DNA of 64,000 nucleotides from the NCBI RefSeq assembly GCF_021130785.1, contig NW_025778868.1, positions 1 through 64,000 on the forward strand, read 5' to 3'. Source of the stretch: Homalodisca vitripennis (taxonomy: Eukaryota; Arthropoda; Insecta; Hemiptera; Cicadellidae). Position numbers and translations under genes: made by a program. Below the pieces are notes generated by a model that saw only the letters and a program-made list of their open reading frames with translations, had not been told where the DNA came from and made no database searches. Below, piece after piece: positions 1 to 11,476 of the stretch (positions are counted from its first letter, which is position 1; each line of letters opens with the position of its first letter).

Positions 1-1616
1 AAACTGATAAGAAAATCCAAATAATAAAATAGATACAGAGATTTCTAATAAGCCAATGTGATTTCAACGTATTGGTTTGAGAAGGTCGTCTAGAATAAAC
101 CAAACATAAACATAAAAAGCCATAATCCCGATTCACCAGGATCGGCACAGATTTATCTTCCTGTTTTCTGAATCCGCCATTTTTTTTTCTTCCGTGACGA
201 TTTAATATTAGCTTCTGATCAGTTTTCGGTGGTTGGCCGGCCAGTGAAGACCTATTGTGACCTTTAGTCTGGTTTCAATAATTTTTTAAAGTTATATTTT
301 TAGAAATGGAGTTGGTACATGACTTGTTTTTTGTTTTTGTTCCTGACTTGCCCATACCCTCTGGTATGATTTATTTATTGTAACCTAGATTATAGTCATG
401 TTTTAGGTTAGCTATTCACATAAGGAAAAACCTAGATTGTACATCTCAAAATTTAGTGGTACTAATTGCTTGTAATAAATAAACGATGGAAAATTTCCTG
501 CAAAATCCATCTATTGTCAAAAACCAACTTTAAACAAGGAAAGGAGGTTTTGCTTTTTTTTGTCAATTGTGCTGGTAAGGTCTGAGCTTTGAAACTATCT
601 GTAGACGTATTAACGATGAGATCAATAAAATTATACATAAGTTGAAGTTCGTTGTCAGATATTCAGAATCTTAATAGTAACACTTTGTCGTATTTTCAAA
701 AACTTTACCTGATGGGATGGAATGTAGGAATATTTACAGAATTCGGTCGTGTGGAGGGTGGAATTCTTAGAGAACTCATACTCGTCCCCGCGTAATCGAC
801 AGTAAATATTCCAAAGTGCTCAAGGAGGCCGAAATATTCTCTCGAATCTACTCTCAGGAGAAGCTGCAATAGACTCGGTAATGTCAGTCAATTTCATTAA
901 AAGCAAACCAAAATGAGGTCGGCTGTCTCAAAGCCAGTCGGAAGTAATGGCTACAGCTTCCTCGAGTAAATTATTTTACATTTAGCTTCTTGTATTGATT
1001 GTTTTACAGGGTTACGTTTTCATGTCATTGACTTGTAAATGTTTATTCCTAAGGTTATATGATGCGGTAATATGTTAAATACGGGTTATATTTACAGTCG
1101 AGGAACTGTTCCGTAAAAACAACACATGGGCGGGGAGGTCAGTATTCGTTAAATCAGAAGTGTTGTCTTCAGATGGCAAGGGTCACATTGTACATCCGAA
1201 TATGGCAAGTTTCCAAGCCACAATCGTCTTTTTACCCCCGCAATGGTCAAATATTTTATTTTATTCCTTTTACAATATCCAAAAATGTCTTAACTTTCAG
1301 TATTATCGATTCCAAAAAAGAGACATACGCGAAATATTCTTGTAACGTTTTCAGAGAAAAGCTGTTAGAATCTTTTTAACCATCCACTACGTATATTTCT
1401 TTATTAATCCATATATTAAAATTTTAGGCTATTTATAGCAGAATATTTGTTTAAGCGTGAAATATATATATTTTATACTATACTAAATTCTTATTCATTC
1501 AGTAACAACTAAATGTTGACTTTTTTATATGAGTATTTGGTATACTTAAGGCAAATAAATAGGAGTATTTTTATTACATATCATTCATGAAAAGTTTACA
1601 TAAATTATATAAAGTG
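1..1616. other. AT-rich non-coding stretch
   Basis: No recognisable gene. The short reading frames around 1160-1379 overlap each other in different frames and carry no known domain. A slightly GC-richer block lies at about 720-960, but no exon with good splice sites could be supported in it. Confidence 0.5.
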
Positions 1617-1646
1617 AATTTTATGTGACAAAGCATACACGCTTAA

Positions 1647-3035
1647 CCCTAGAACTGGCGGTCATTTCATCCTGTAGTGTCGGGCTGTTTTGGAGCTTCG
1701 CGCAAGGTTTTTTTAAAAAAATTATTTAAAAATATAAAATAAAAGCAATATAAATAAGAGTATATATTTTTGTGTTCAGAATTAAACGTAGAATTGCACT
1801 ATATTGTAAAATTAACCATTAAAAATTTTCTAATAAACACTTTTTTTAATCAAATATAAAATTTACGAAAAAATATTTCTTAAATTTAGGGGGGACCATA
1901 CCTAGCAAATGAAGTTATAGTGAGAAATATTTATAAGTGAGATAGCCATTCTGTGTCAAATTTTATCTAGTTTCAGAAAAACATAAACATTATACACATT
2001 TATGAAAGCATCATAAAGCTATAGAACAAAAAGCAGCGATGCGTATAAATTCTGAAAATCGGGTGTACACGTAAAACTTTGGTAAAACAAGTTTTTCAAA
2101 TACATTTATCTATGAATACATGTTATTTTGCATATTTTATTACTTAGAATAAAATAGAATATACAGTAGTAATGAAATAATTACCATAAATTATTTTTTG
2201 AAAAGTAAAAAAAGTTAAATTTTGCCATTATTCAAAAATTTTGCGAAAAATTTTCATTCAGCAAAATATAAAATAGTTTCTAAAGCTTGCACTATATCAA
2301 AATTTATAAATTTATGGTTTATAAGTAATATGAAATATTATGTAGTTAGAAAACTATAAATATAACTAAAGATATTAAAAAAATAGAGAATAACCCAAAC
2401 AGTTATTATATATAACCAAAGAAATTACAGGAAATATATATTTTATTGTGAAAACTATCTATTTACCAAAAATAAATAGTTAATTCAGAGCTAAAAGAGT
2501 GCTATAAATAACGTTTAGTAAGTGAAAACAATAACAAACTATGTGTCAAGTCATTTTGCCATAGCCTACACAAAGCCGGTAATTTCTCAAACATATTTCA
2601 GTAAATAGAAATTGATTTATTCTAAAATATATATTTTTACACTACTACGACATCAAACAACACACTACACATTAAATACGACACTAAAACACGCGTAAAA
2701 CTATTAAAACTTACAAATATCCACAGCTCGGCACGAAAGTGATACAGAACGGCAGCGGCAATATGGCGGTCACAACAAACGGCGTCGCGTTTTCTTTTAC
2801 GTTCAAAATAACAAGCTTGCTACGTCATAACCATAATACAAAGAGGAATAAAACTCATCTGTTCCTTAGCATTTTTCTTCCCGAATCCAATGGTGCATGA
2901 ATTATATCGATACGTTACCGGAGTATATTATAAAAAGTAATTATAGGAGGGAATGTTTGATCGACAAAATTTTGACGGTTAACACCACAAAAGCGGCATT
3001 AACCGACATAATTATGTAGATTAACAGTTCTAGGG
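1647..3035. mobile_element. Non-autonomous piggyBac-like element (TTAA insertion)
   Basis: A 1,389 bp segment starts CCCTAGAACTG immediately after TTAA (1643-1646) and ends with the exact inverted copy CAGTTCTAGGG, giving an 11 bp perfect terminal inverted repeat. The piggyBac family is known for TTAA targets and ends beginning CCC. The same flank occurs without the insert at 3181-3210, where the sequence runs through TTAA into ACAATAATAT. The insert splits the upstream copy at exactly this TTAA, and after the right end the sequence resumes as AAACAATCAC, so the right TTAA appears reduced to AA. No transposase frame lies inside and the interior is AT-rich, so this is a MITE-like or internally deleted copy. 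A related subterminal motif GGCGGTCA occurs near the left end and again at about 2765. Family assignment rests on ends and target only. Confidence 0.62.
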
Positions 3036-3342
3036 AAACAATCACATATACTATTTAAGATTTGTTTAATTATCTAAAACGATACATATGCGTACATAGT
3101 GGGCCACCCGACTCCCTGTCTTATATATAATCGCAGTATTTGTTATTGGACGTATGGATATCAGTAAACCAATTATCTAAAATTTTATGTGACAAAGCAT
3201 ACACGCTTAAACAATAATATATACTACTTAAGATTAGTTTAATTATCTAAAAGGATACATATGTGTACATCGTGGACCACCAGACTCCCTGTCTTATATG
3301 TACCATCAGTATTTGTTATTGGGACGTATGGATATCAGTAAC
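3036..3342. repeat. Tandem duplication flanking the piggyBac-like insert
   Basis: Two direct copies with a period of about 173 bp (3038-3210 and 3211-3342, the second partial) share blocks such as TTTAATTATCTAAAA, GACTCCCTGTCTTATAT and GTATGGATATCAGTAA. The last 30 bp of the unit (ending ACACGCTTAA) also lies at 1617-1646, left of the insert, so the insertion interrupted a unit junction. Function unknown. Confidence 0.75.
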
Positions 3343-6300
3343 CCTGACACAAGGAAGTAAGGTGTATGTCCTTACTTCCTATTTCCTGTGTAATCTCTGT
3401 TGGCTGAATACTCCATTTCCTTGATTCAGGCTAGGAGTTATAAGTATTTTACGCTTAGGCAAAATCGCATGTGTTATCATCGCAAAAACAACCCGATGGT
3501 TTTCTCCGCATTAAAAAAAGTTGCTCTTTATGTTTTGCAATTCCTATTGCAATGGTCACGAGCTCGCAGCGCTCGCTTGTTCACTCAGATTGTATTCACA
3601 GAGCGAAAAGCTATTTGAGTCTTGTTATTGCTGTCTGTTTTTTATTCCTTCAACCGTCCCACGATATCAAAGGAAGCCAATTTCCGTACCTTGCAAGCAC
3701 GTTTTTCACAATTTCACGGCAATTGTTAGTTTAATAATGTACAAAATAAACTAAGAGAATGGAATTCGTACTGCCTCCATCTACATTAAAACATAAATAA
3801 TTCTACTGTCAATACTACTAGCATTATATTACTGCTTCGTAACACTTTTGAACAGTTTTCGAAATGTACACTGATAATTTTTTAAAGCTGTTACAGCTAA
3901 TTTTGTTTTAAAATTTTTAATAGTTGGTATTTATTCCTATAAACTGAAAATTATATGTCAATGTCAACGTTCTGGCCCGATCATGTTTCAACAATTACAG
4001 TTTCTACTATGCTTATAATCATACTTATTTTAATTACTTTTCTGAATAATTATGGGTACAAGTCTGAATATAAAATATGCATAATTGTGTAACTGTACTA
4101 AAGGCATGTGCATGACAAACATTCCTACATATATTCTTCGCATTTTAATTCGAAGAACAGTAAAAAATCGAGTACAAGCATTTAGTATTTGAAATGTTTA
4201 ATAATGATTTCTGAAAAAAAAGTATTATTTATATTTATTTTTAAGCAGTGGTACCAATACTATTGTGATATATTTAACGTTATTATTGTTATGTTTTGTT
4301 TTATTTATCAATAACATTTTACGACAGTGGTTATGCAATGCTGGACCAAGTATGGATCGATGTAGCTATTAGATTAGAATTTTAACTTTTAAAAACAGAC
4401 GTTGCAAAACAATTAGTGTTATTGTAAAAGAGCACAAATTAAAATGAAACAAAAAATGCAAAAATATCAGAATTCAAAATTATTTTAGATTTTTAGAAAT
4501 TAATCATCATCAACACATAAACTATAACTACACTAATACACATGTATCCTAGTGAATAGTACTTGTGTATTCGTATTGATGACCTCAGTAATATATATTT
4601 TGTATTGTTTCAGTTTAGGGAGATAGTGAACACTCTGTACATCACCGGATATTTAATCTCGTTCGCTGCGCTTGTCATTTCACTCGTTATATTTTGTTCA
4701 CTCATTTGAATTCCTACACTTTGTTATACGTTAAATAAAATACTGCGAAACATGTTTGTTATGTTTGACTTTATATTCTCAATGTAAATATAATATATTA
4801 CTGTTATTATTCAATAATATTAATTCATATCTTTCAGGAGACTGTGCTGTGTGGCTGTTAACGAATTCAGAGCTTTCTGAATAAAACAATTAAGTAATTA
4901 ACGTATTGTGTAACACTACGCATTCATGCAATTATTTATCAATAATATTACTGTATTTATAAATTTATTTCAATTCAGTAAATCAATACTATACAATGTA
5001 GCACATAAATCCGATAACAAGAGGCAGTGTCTAACACGTTGTTCTATAAATAATTCTACATCATCCAATTACGTTATGATTTACCGATAAAAAGGGTTAG
5101 AGGAGGAACGATTTGCTGTCCTGATAATCCTCGAGAGAAATCTTTTATCTGCGACATTGCGGTCGGTAATTACAATAGGCATTCGACCTTGGACCGACCT
5201 TGTTCAGGGGATGTTCAGTCAAGAGCGTGACTTAATTTTGTTGTTAAACTATTCATCAAGTTCTATTCTGAAAATTGTAAGTTATTACTTTAAAAGTGAC
5301 AGTTAAATTACGAAGCCTCAAGCCATCGTTCAGGGGGTGAGCCGTAAAATATATTTTTCTGATTAATTGGAAAATTATGTGATTGAGGTAGATGAAAACT
5401 TTGACAAAGTAAATATAAAGATACATATAAATAATGCATAGTTAAGTATAAATTATTATTTATTAGAGAAAACACAATCATAAATATATTGTTGATACGA
5501 AATATGTAAAAAAAAACAATCTTTGATGCTGATATTTATTGGTTTTGTTAACGTGTGTTTTGTTTGTGAATTTCTAAATTGATTTAATACGTATTATATA
5601 ACTCCCAGTATAAAATCTAGCCCCATATGTTAAGAACTATATTTTAAATAGCATTAAAACTTTGTCAGAAAAATAGATGTAATTTATCCACACATTTCGA
5701 ATGACCTTTTAAGAGTTATTTATCTATTTTTTTCCATCAAACTTAATATATTTCGTGTGTGGGTGTCATCTTCAAATAAAACAATGAAGATACGTAAATA
5801 GTTTTACAAGTTAATTTGTATGGACTGAATATTTAAAGGTTAGAACTTTAAATGTTATCAAAAATCTTTTCACCATTTAAGATACTATTTACTGTTGCAT
5901 ATTTACTAAGTAAACCATTTATATAAGTTCAATATACATTGTAAGATAAGGAAGAAAAAATTTGATACATTTTACGAACGACCACCGTACTGACCCTTAT
6001 AATTGGATTGTACCCTTCAGGGCATACAATCATGCCCTTACGCTTGCAGACAATTGGATGTTTTCAAACATATTCGCTCACGTATTGTGCAAGGTTACCG
6101 TAAAAACTGTATTTGAAGTAAATTAGAGTTTTACGGTCGCCATCCCTTGATATGAAAAAACCTCCTTAATGTAGGAACTTAAGGTCCTAAAGTACGTGAA
6201 AATCCTAAAAACTGCTGAGGTTCTGCAGTACGAGATAAGAAATTGTACAAATAAAGAGGCCGCCATTTAGAAGCTTTGCATTAGTTGCAATGGTTGAAAA

Positions 6301-7673
6301 TTTTACTTATTGTTTTTATTATCTGACTGTACAGCATATAACAGAGGGGAAGGGGGCATAGGATAAAATTCTAAATTAAATAAATTAGAAAGGCTTAATT
6401 CTAAGTAAAACATTTTACTACTGTATTTCACGTTCTACATTCCTTTTATGAGTATATTTTGTTAAATATTTATAGGTTTTAAGGAATGTATTATTCTAAC
6501 ATTAGAGGGGAGTTATATCCCCCCTTATCCTCTCATTAGTTACGCTACTGTTTGAAAACTTTCGTGAGTTTAAACAATATGAGATAGCTGAGCTATAACT
6601 ATGTCAATTTCAAACATAAAGGCCACCATCTTGAAACTCTTGAAAATTTAAGATGTGGAGATATGTAAGTATAATTGTTTTAAAATCGGCACAGTTTCTC
6701 AAACACATTATAAATATTATCATGTAGTACAATAACTGATATTTAAACTGATGTGTAGTTTTCCAGATTTACGTAAGTCTAATTATATGAATATATTTAC
6801 TATATGTATATTATTTGAACCGGAAGATTTTATAGAGGAAATGTTAATTAAATTTACCTAATGTCATACTGACGATTATAAATTTTATTTTCAAAATAAC
6901 TTCAACAGTTTTTTTCATCTCATGCAATTTGTGTGGTAATATAAATATCTCTGTGCACTTTCTGCGGATTTAATCGAGGTTTAGACTCTTCCAGGAATGG
7001 CCGAGAGACACTTTGTCAAGGGGGGTGGGAGGGAGGACTTTTGTTCCTTGCGTAATAAAGATTGTCAAAGAGTTATTATTTCTGTTAGTTCTTGTCTTCA
7101 TAATGAACTTTGCATAAACGCTTATATGCGTACTTTTATAATTGTAATAGTCCAATAAATACGATTTATTAAATGTACACATAAATTAAAAGAAAAATTT
7201 CATATGAACTACTTCCTAGAACATAAAGTTTTCTATCTCTCTATGAGTTTTTATATAAACATTTATTTCTTAAGAACCACTTACAGTTTGGTTATGAAAG
7301 TGAGTCATTAATTAACTTGTTATAACGTTATAGAAATAAAAAAATAAATATTAGAGATTCATATTTTTTTAAACTTGTAAATAATACTATGTACAAAATT
7401 TCATTTTGCGTTACATCCTTGTAAGATATAGCCCATATATTCATGATAATGTACAAAAGTTTTATTTGAATTAACCGAAATTTAAATAATGTGTACGTAG
7501 AAAATTACACTATGTTAATCAAAATAAATTATAAAACGATGGTGATAAGTTGGACTATACATTATTATAAAGATAACAACACGGCATAAATATAATAGTA
7601 ATTTATAATTATTTAGTAAGACAGTAAAACGCATTAACAACAAAAGGTAATGAAGTAACAAAAGAACAGGAGC
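3343..7673. other. Long non-coding AT-rich stretch
   Basis: No coding sequence is recognised. The overlapping short frames at 3400-3754 and 6970-7182 lack conserved motifs and are probably chance. Short CG-containing tracts (about 3548-3590, and 4655-4690) resemble one another loosely and may be repeat remnants. The only distinctive sub-block is the paired half-site at about 5184-5202, listed separately. Confidence 0.5.
5184..5202 (-). promoter_or_regulatory. Paired CAAGGTCG nuclear-receptor half-sites (candidate)
   Basis: CGACCTTG occurs twice, at 5184-5191 and 5195-5202, 11 bp apart or about one helical turn. On the minus strand each reads CAAGGTCG, matching the extended half-site core (AAGGTC) of FTZ-F1/ERR-type orphan nuclear receptors. 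The block is more GC-rich than its surroundings and is followed by GTTCAGGGG. The motif match is direct; binding or enhancer function is inference. Confidence 0.3.
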
Positions 7674-8266
7674 AAATGACGCAAACATATTACTATATTA
7701 ATAACCTCTAGATATGCAGGCTATTCAAAAAAGGTGCGAAAATTATTATTCCCATAACTACAGTAGGGACTACTAGAGAGTGCAGTTGAGGGAGGAGCCT
7801 GTTTGGTGCGTGACTTTGGAGCAGCAAATGAGGACTGAGCTAACTAATTAACTAAATAAGTTTGAGGTTTTTTACAGTACAACACTGTGACAACGGTCTG
7901 TGTTGGCCGCAGCGTGCCGTGCGAGGCAGCAGTTGTGTTGTGCTGTACTCTTTCGTGATCCCTACTGTAGTATTTGAGAAAAGTGCTAACTATTGTAATT
8001 TTAACCAACGAGTATTATAGCTGTCAATTAAAAAAAATCACGTTATAATAAAATCATTTTGGAGAAATTTAGCTGTTTTGAATACGAATTTTGTAAGCAA
8101 TCAGCCTCCATTAGAGTCTGTAATATTGTACAAATGACGCAAACATATTACTATATTAATAACCTCTAGATATGCAGGCTGTTCAAAAAAAGGTGCGAAA
8201 ATTATTATCCCCATAACTACAGTAGGGACTACTAGAGAGTGCAGTTGAGGGAGGAGCCTGTGCGTG
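7674..8266. repeat. 135 bp direct repeat pair, 458 bp apart
   Basis: A segment beginning AAATGACGCAAACATATTAC at 7674 recurs at 8132 with only a few differences, ending GGAGGAGCCTGT in both (about 7808 and 8264). Between them, TCCCTACTGTAGT at about 7958 is the inverse of ACTACAGTAGGGA in the repeats, and the two can pair. A small hairpin (GTACAACAC with GTTGTGCTGTAC) lies at about 7876-7947. This could be a segmental duplication or the ends of a small unclassified element; no coding sequence is present. Confidence 0.7.
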
Positions 8267-8934
8267 ACGTATCTAATTGAATCATTCTGAACAATCATAT
8301 CTCAACAATTTCATTTCAATTCTCAATATATTTGTTACTTAATCGAAATACATTCAAAGCACTGGTACAAAGATCTAATTAAACATAATGTAGCGTGAAA
8401 TATTACAATTTGATGAATTCTTTTAACTTTGCTTAAATATACGTTGTAATATAAACAACGTAACAGCATATACTTACAGAAGATTTATATTCACACAGCA
8501 GCAGAGTTATTCTGTTATTGAAGTGACACAAATTAGATGGATGGATGGATTCAAAGGACTATAATTGCACAACTGCTGATGCGTGATGTTAACACAAACA
8601 TCATTTATAAATGTCTTCGCTCGCTCGTGAGCTCGGTGAGTGAGATATAACTCTAAACAGGAAGTTCCTCAGTTCAACGAGGTTTTGTCTATTCCTTGTA
8701 CGTAATATAGTCAACGGTATTGAGATTGTTAAATTTGGGTTATGGCTTGGAGTAGAAATATATGATTTTTATTATATATAATCTTACAAAGCGTCTGTAA
8801 AATGCACGTTTTGTTAAGACATAATATCAATGTTGTCCGATAATTAAAACCATAAGACATAAACTCATCTAAGCCCTTGTATTTAGAATAGTGGTATTCA
8901 CTGTTTACTATGGAAGTGAAAAAAGTAAAAATTC
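8267..8934. other. Non-coding stretch
   Basis: No gene seen. It contains a short (GATG)n run near 8536 and a CG-containing block at about 8616-8650 (CGCTCGCTCGTGAGCTCG). Nothing else is recognised. Confidence 0.45.
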
Positions 8935-9097
8935 TAGGAACGTAAAAGTACCAGGCGAATTTAAGGCTAATAAGCTCTCTCTAACATTCAACCTGTGGGC
9001 CAACGGCTTAAAGGTGACATCCAAACCAACGCCAACGACCGGGCAGGCGGGCTTCTGCAAGGACAGGATCGCTTAGCGGTCACCCGTCCAATTATTG
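8935..9097 (+). repeat. Dispersed repeat copy (pairs with 47968-48130)
   Basis: This segment shares an ordered series of blocks with 47968-48130: AGCTCTCTCTAACATTCAAC against AGCCCTCTCCAACACTTAAC, then GACCGGG with CAGGCGGGCTTCTGCAAGG against CAGGCTGCTTGCAAGG, then GGATCGCTTAGCGGTCAC against GGATCGCTGAGCGGTCAC. It is GC-richer than its surroundings and short frames through it have no known domain. It is a copy of an interspersed repeat whose class could not be named. Confidence 0.65.
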
Positions 9098-9420
9098 ATT
9101 AAAAGTACAGCAGAGACAAAAGCAAACTTGTTTTAAAACATGAACTATTTTTCTAATTATAAGAGCTGGTCTTCGTGACACTTCTTAGTATTGTCTGCAC
9201 CCAAAGTTTATTGAAAGTTCTGCTAGCCTTTTATTACTATATTTAAACTCTGCAACGGACATTGAAGACATTATTGATTATTAAATAAATAATTTGTTAC
9301 CGGTATTTTTTCAAAATGGCGGCCAAGTGTTCTTCCTGCAGTGTTTGCCTCTCTAATATTAATTCTCAACACGCTTCAAATTAACTAAAAACATTGAAAC
9401 GGTCCTTAAGGCCTTTTTAT

Positions 9421-9600
9421 ATTGGCTCAGCGTTAGCGAAAATGAGGGGCTGAAATACTTAATTTCTGTCTGTCTGTCTTTACGCACGATATCTCGAGAA
9501 TGAACCGAACTTTGTAAGAGTTTAATTTCCATACAAGCAACGTCAAGTTTGGTAATGTGTATGGGGGTTGGCTGAGCGTTAGTGGAAATGTATACATTCG
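9421..9600. repeat. Dispersed repeat bounded by GGCTSAGCGTTAG motifs
   Basis: The block opens with TTGGCTCAGCGTTAGCGAAA and closes with GGTTGGCTGAGCGTTAGTGG. Between them are CTGTCTGTCTGTCTTTACGC and ATATCTCGAGAATGAACC, then a segment on seed lengths shared with the other family members at 25.6-26.1, 36.6-36.8 and 37.4-37.6 kb. The 153-codon minus-strand frame through it (9359-9820) is a by-product of the repeat and has no recognisable domain. Confidence 0.6.
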
Positions 9601-9824
9601 TCTTATGGATAAACATGATGGCAACAAGAAAACTACAGAAAAATTTGTAAACAAACTGAGTACAATCATATGATATTTTAACATGTGGCATAGTTGGCAC
9701 ATGTAGCATATTGAAATGAGCATATATTTCAAATGCAACTCGAGTGAAGCTTGTTACCTTGTAATAAAACAATAATATACTAAATAAAAAACCCCAAAGC
9801 ATTAGTATTAAATATAACACACAA

Positions 9825-10369
9825 TTTATATTTTATTCTTTTGCTCTATATCCCTCGTAGTACGTGATTAAATTATAATGATCAATTATTTGTAATCTAA
9901 TAATTTTATGTAGTTAGATCTTCAGTTACAGGTTGTAGTTTCTTAATTTTAGCGCTCAGCATCGGCTTTCCTTTGGCAAGTTAATAATTCTTTAGTAGCA
10001 ACTTTAACATACACCTAACAAAGCGTTGATCAGATCAAATTGAGATAGTAACATGAAATTTTCACCTTAAACCTAAAATAGGACTTGAATAAAATTAATA
10101 ACAAACACAGTTAGGCCTGCAAGAACATACAATAAAACATAGATATTTTGGAGCATACATTAACAATATTTAAAATTATAAACCATTTTTTAATTCATTA
10201 AAGATGGATGAAACTTTTTGGGATTTTCTGTAAATTATGATTTTTTTAAGAAACACAGATTTCCTTTACAACTCACTTCTGCCCGTCGTAATGTTTACTG
10301 TTATGAGCGTGGGTATCATACAGAATAAGGGGGAGATTCGGTATTAATGTCCAAAATACTGATAAAAAG
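9825..10369. other. Non-coding stretch
   Basis: AT-rich sequence with no supported gene, repeat or RNA. Confidence 0.45.
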
Positions 10370-10371
10370 TG

Positions 10372-10455
10372 CAACGGTCACGGACTGGATTTGAACCTGT
10401 ACTATCTCTAACTCAGACCCAAAGTCTAACGTCTTACACCATATGGCATTTGCCT
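10372..10455 (-). mobile_element. tRNA-Leu-like SINE head or tRNA pseudogene
   Basis: On the minus strand there is a perfect pol III B box, GGTTCAAATCC (10387-10397), and an A-box-like segment, TGCCATATGGTGTAAGACG (about 10430-10448), resembling the D arm of tRNA-Leu. Between them a 5 bp anticodon stem (TTAGA/TCTGA) and a long variable region of the Leu/Ser type can be drawn. The acceptor ends do not pair and the T stem has a mismatch, so this is not a working tRNA. A tRNA-derived SINE head is the likeliest reading; the 3' body was not delimited. Confidence 0.5.
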
Positions 10456-11288
10456 CTCGCAAGTATATAGAAAGTATTTGAGTTAGACATTAATTATTTT
10501 TAAGAATCTTTAGTTTACAATGGGCATAACTTAATTTAGCGTTGATTTAGTTTTTTACACATAGTCGTATTTTTAAAGAAAATGTCGAATGCGTAAAAAT
10601 GGGTTACCATTTGTAACCCACAATAAATATTTTTATCCTATATTAAAAATTGGAATATATACATATTATATCACCTTTAAAATAGTATATTCAGCTTTGA
10701 ATACGTTTATATAAATGACAACTCTTCATTTTGGTGCTTGTCATTAACAATGATTTTAACAATTAAATATGACTATCACTATGTCACTTTTGCCCCCTTA
10801 AACACGTTGACGCCCAAGGTCTACAGTAACAGCCAATTATGAGTCGCCATTAGACACAACGTCGAATCGCTCAAAGCCAAAGTAGCCAAAGTGTTAACGT
10901 CATAGAGTAGTGTTGATATTTTAAGGCTGTAAATAATTGTCTCAGAGATTTTCAGACTCTGTGTTATTGTTAAACTATCCTATTCATAAGTTTCATTGTA
11001 AAAAAAGTTATTAATTCTATGCCATATTGCTTTCTCAGTACTTACCTAAAATGTTACCGCCAAAGATGAGAACGTTGTCCTATCCGTGATGTTCGATACA
11101 GAGTCTCTAATCGGTACTTTATTTTAACCCTCTGGACTCGATCTGGAATATTGTAGTGTGAATCAATATACACATATATAGTGCAGTGAAATCATCACCG
11201 AGGTTTAGCGTATTGACCCTTTCTCCTCATAAAATGTGGGATTTTTTTTATTCAAAACTACTGCCAAATACTTTGTGTGGTCATCCAG

Positions 11289-11476
11289 TACCTCATAGTC
11301 GCCAACTACTTCTGGATGTTCTGCGAAGGACTCCACCTCCACATGGCGCTAGTCGTGGTCTTTGTCAAGGACAACTGGGCCTTGAGGTGGTTCTATTTCC
11401 TGGGTTGGGGCGTCCCTGGTCTGATCACCGGCCTGTATACCTTCGTCAGATACCACAGCATAGAAGACACATATCA
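11289..11476 (+). CDS. Internal exon of a class B (secretin-family) GPCR, TM3-TM4
   Basis: The 188 bp exon encodes transmembrane helix 3, intracellular loop 2 and helix 4 of a class B1 peptide-hormone receptor. Visible hallmarks are NYFWMFCEGLHLH in TM3 (the conserved W and the E-G pair of the family) and WFYFLGWGVPGL in TM4 with the GWGxP signature. The loop VFVKDNWALRW lies between them, and RYHSIEDTYQ starts extracellular loop 2. The acceptor is the AG at 11287-11288 and the donor is GTGAGT at 11477, leaving 62 codons plus two bases. Intact helices and good splice signals argue for a live gene. The sequence most resembles calcitonin/CGRP-receptor-like and insect Hector-like receptors from memory, but DH31 or PDF receptors are not excluded. 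These receptors act at the plasma membrane and usually couple to Gs and cAMP. No other exon of the gene was recognised in the window, so it must have long introns. Confidence 0.85.

Noticed and set aside
9359..9820. 153-codon minus-strand protein
   Set aside because: Most of it is the antisense of the dispersed repeat at 9421-9600, with a second overlapping frame of similar length; no domain.
10372..10455. Functional tRNA-Leu gene
   Set aside because: No acceptor pairing and a mismatch in the T stem.
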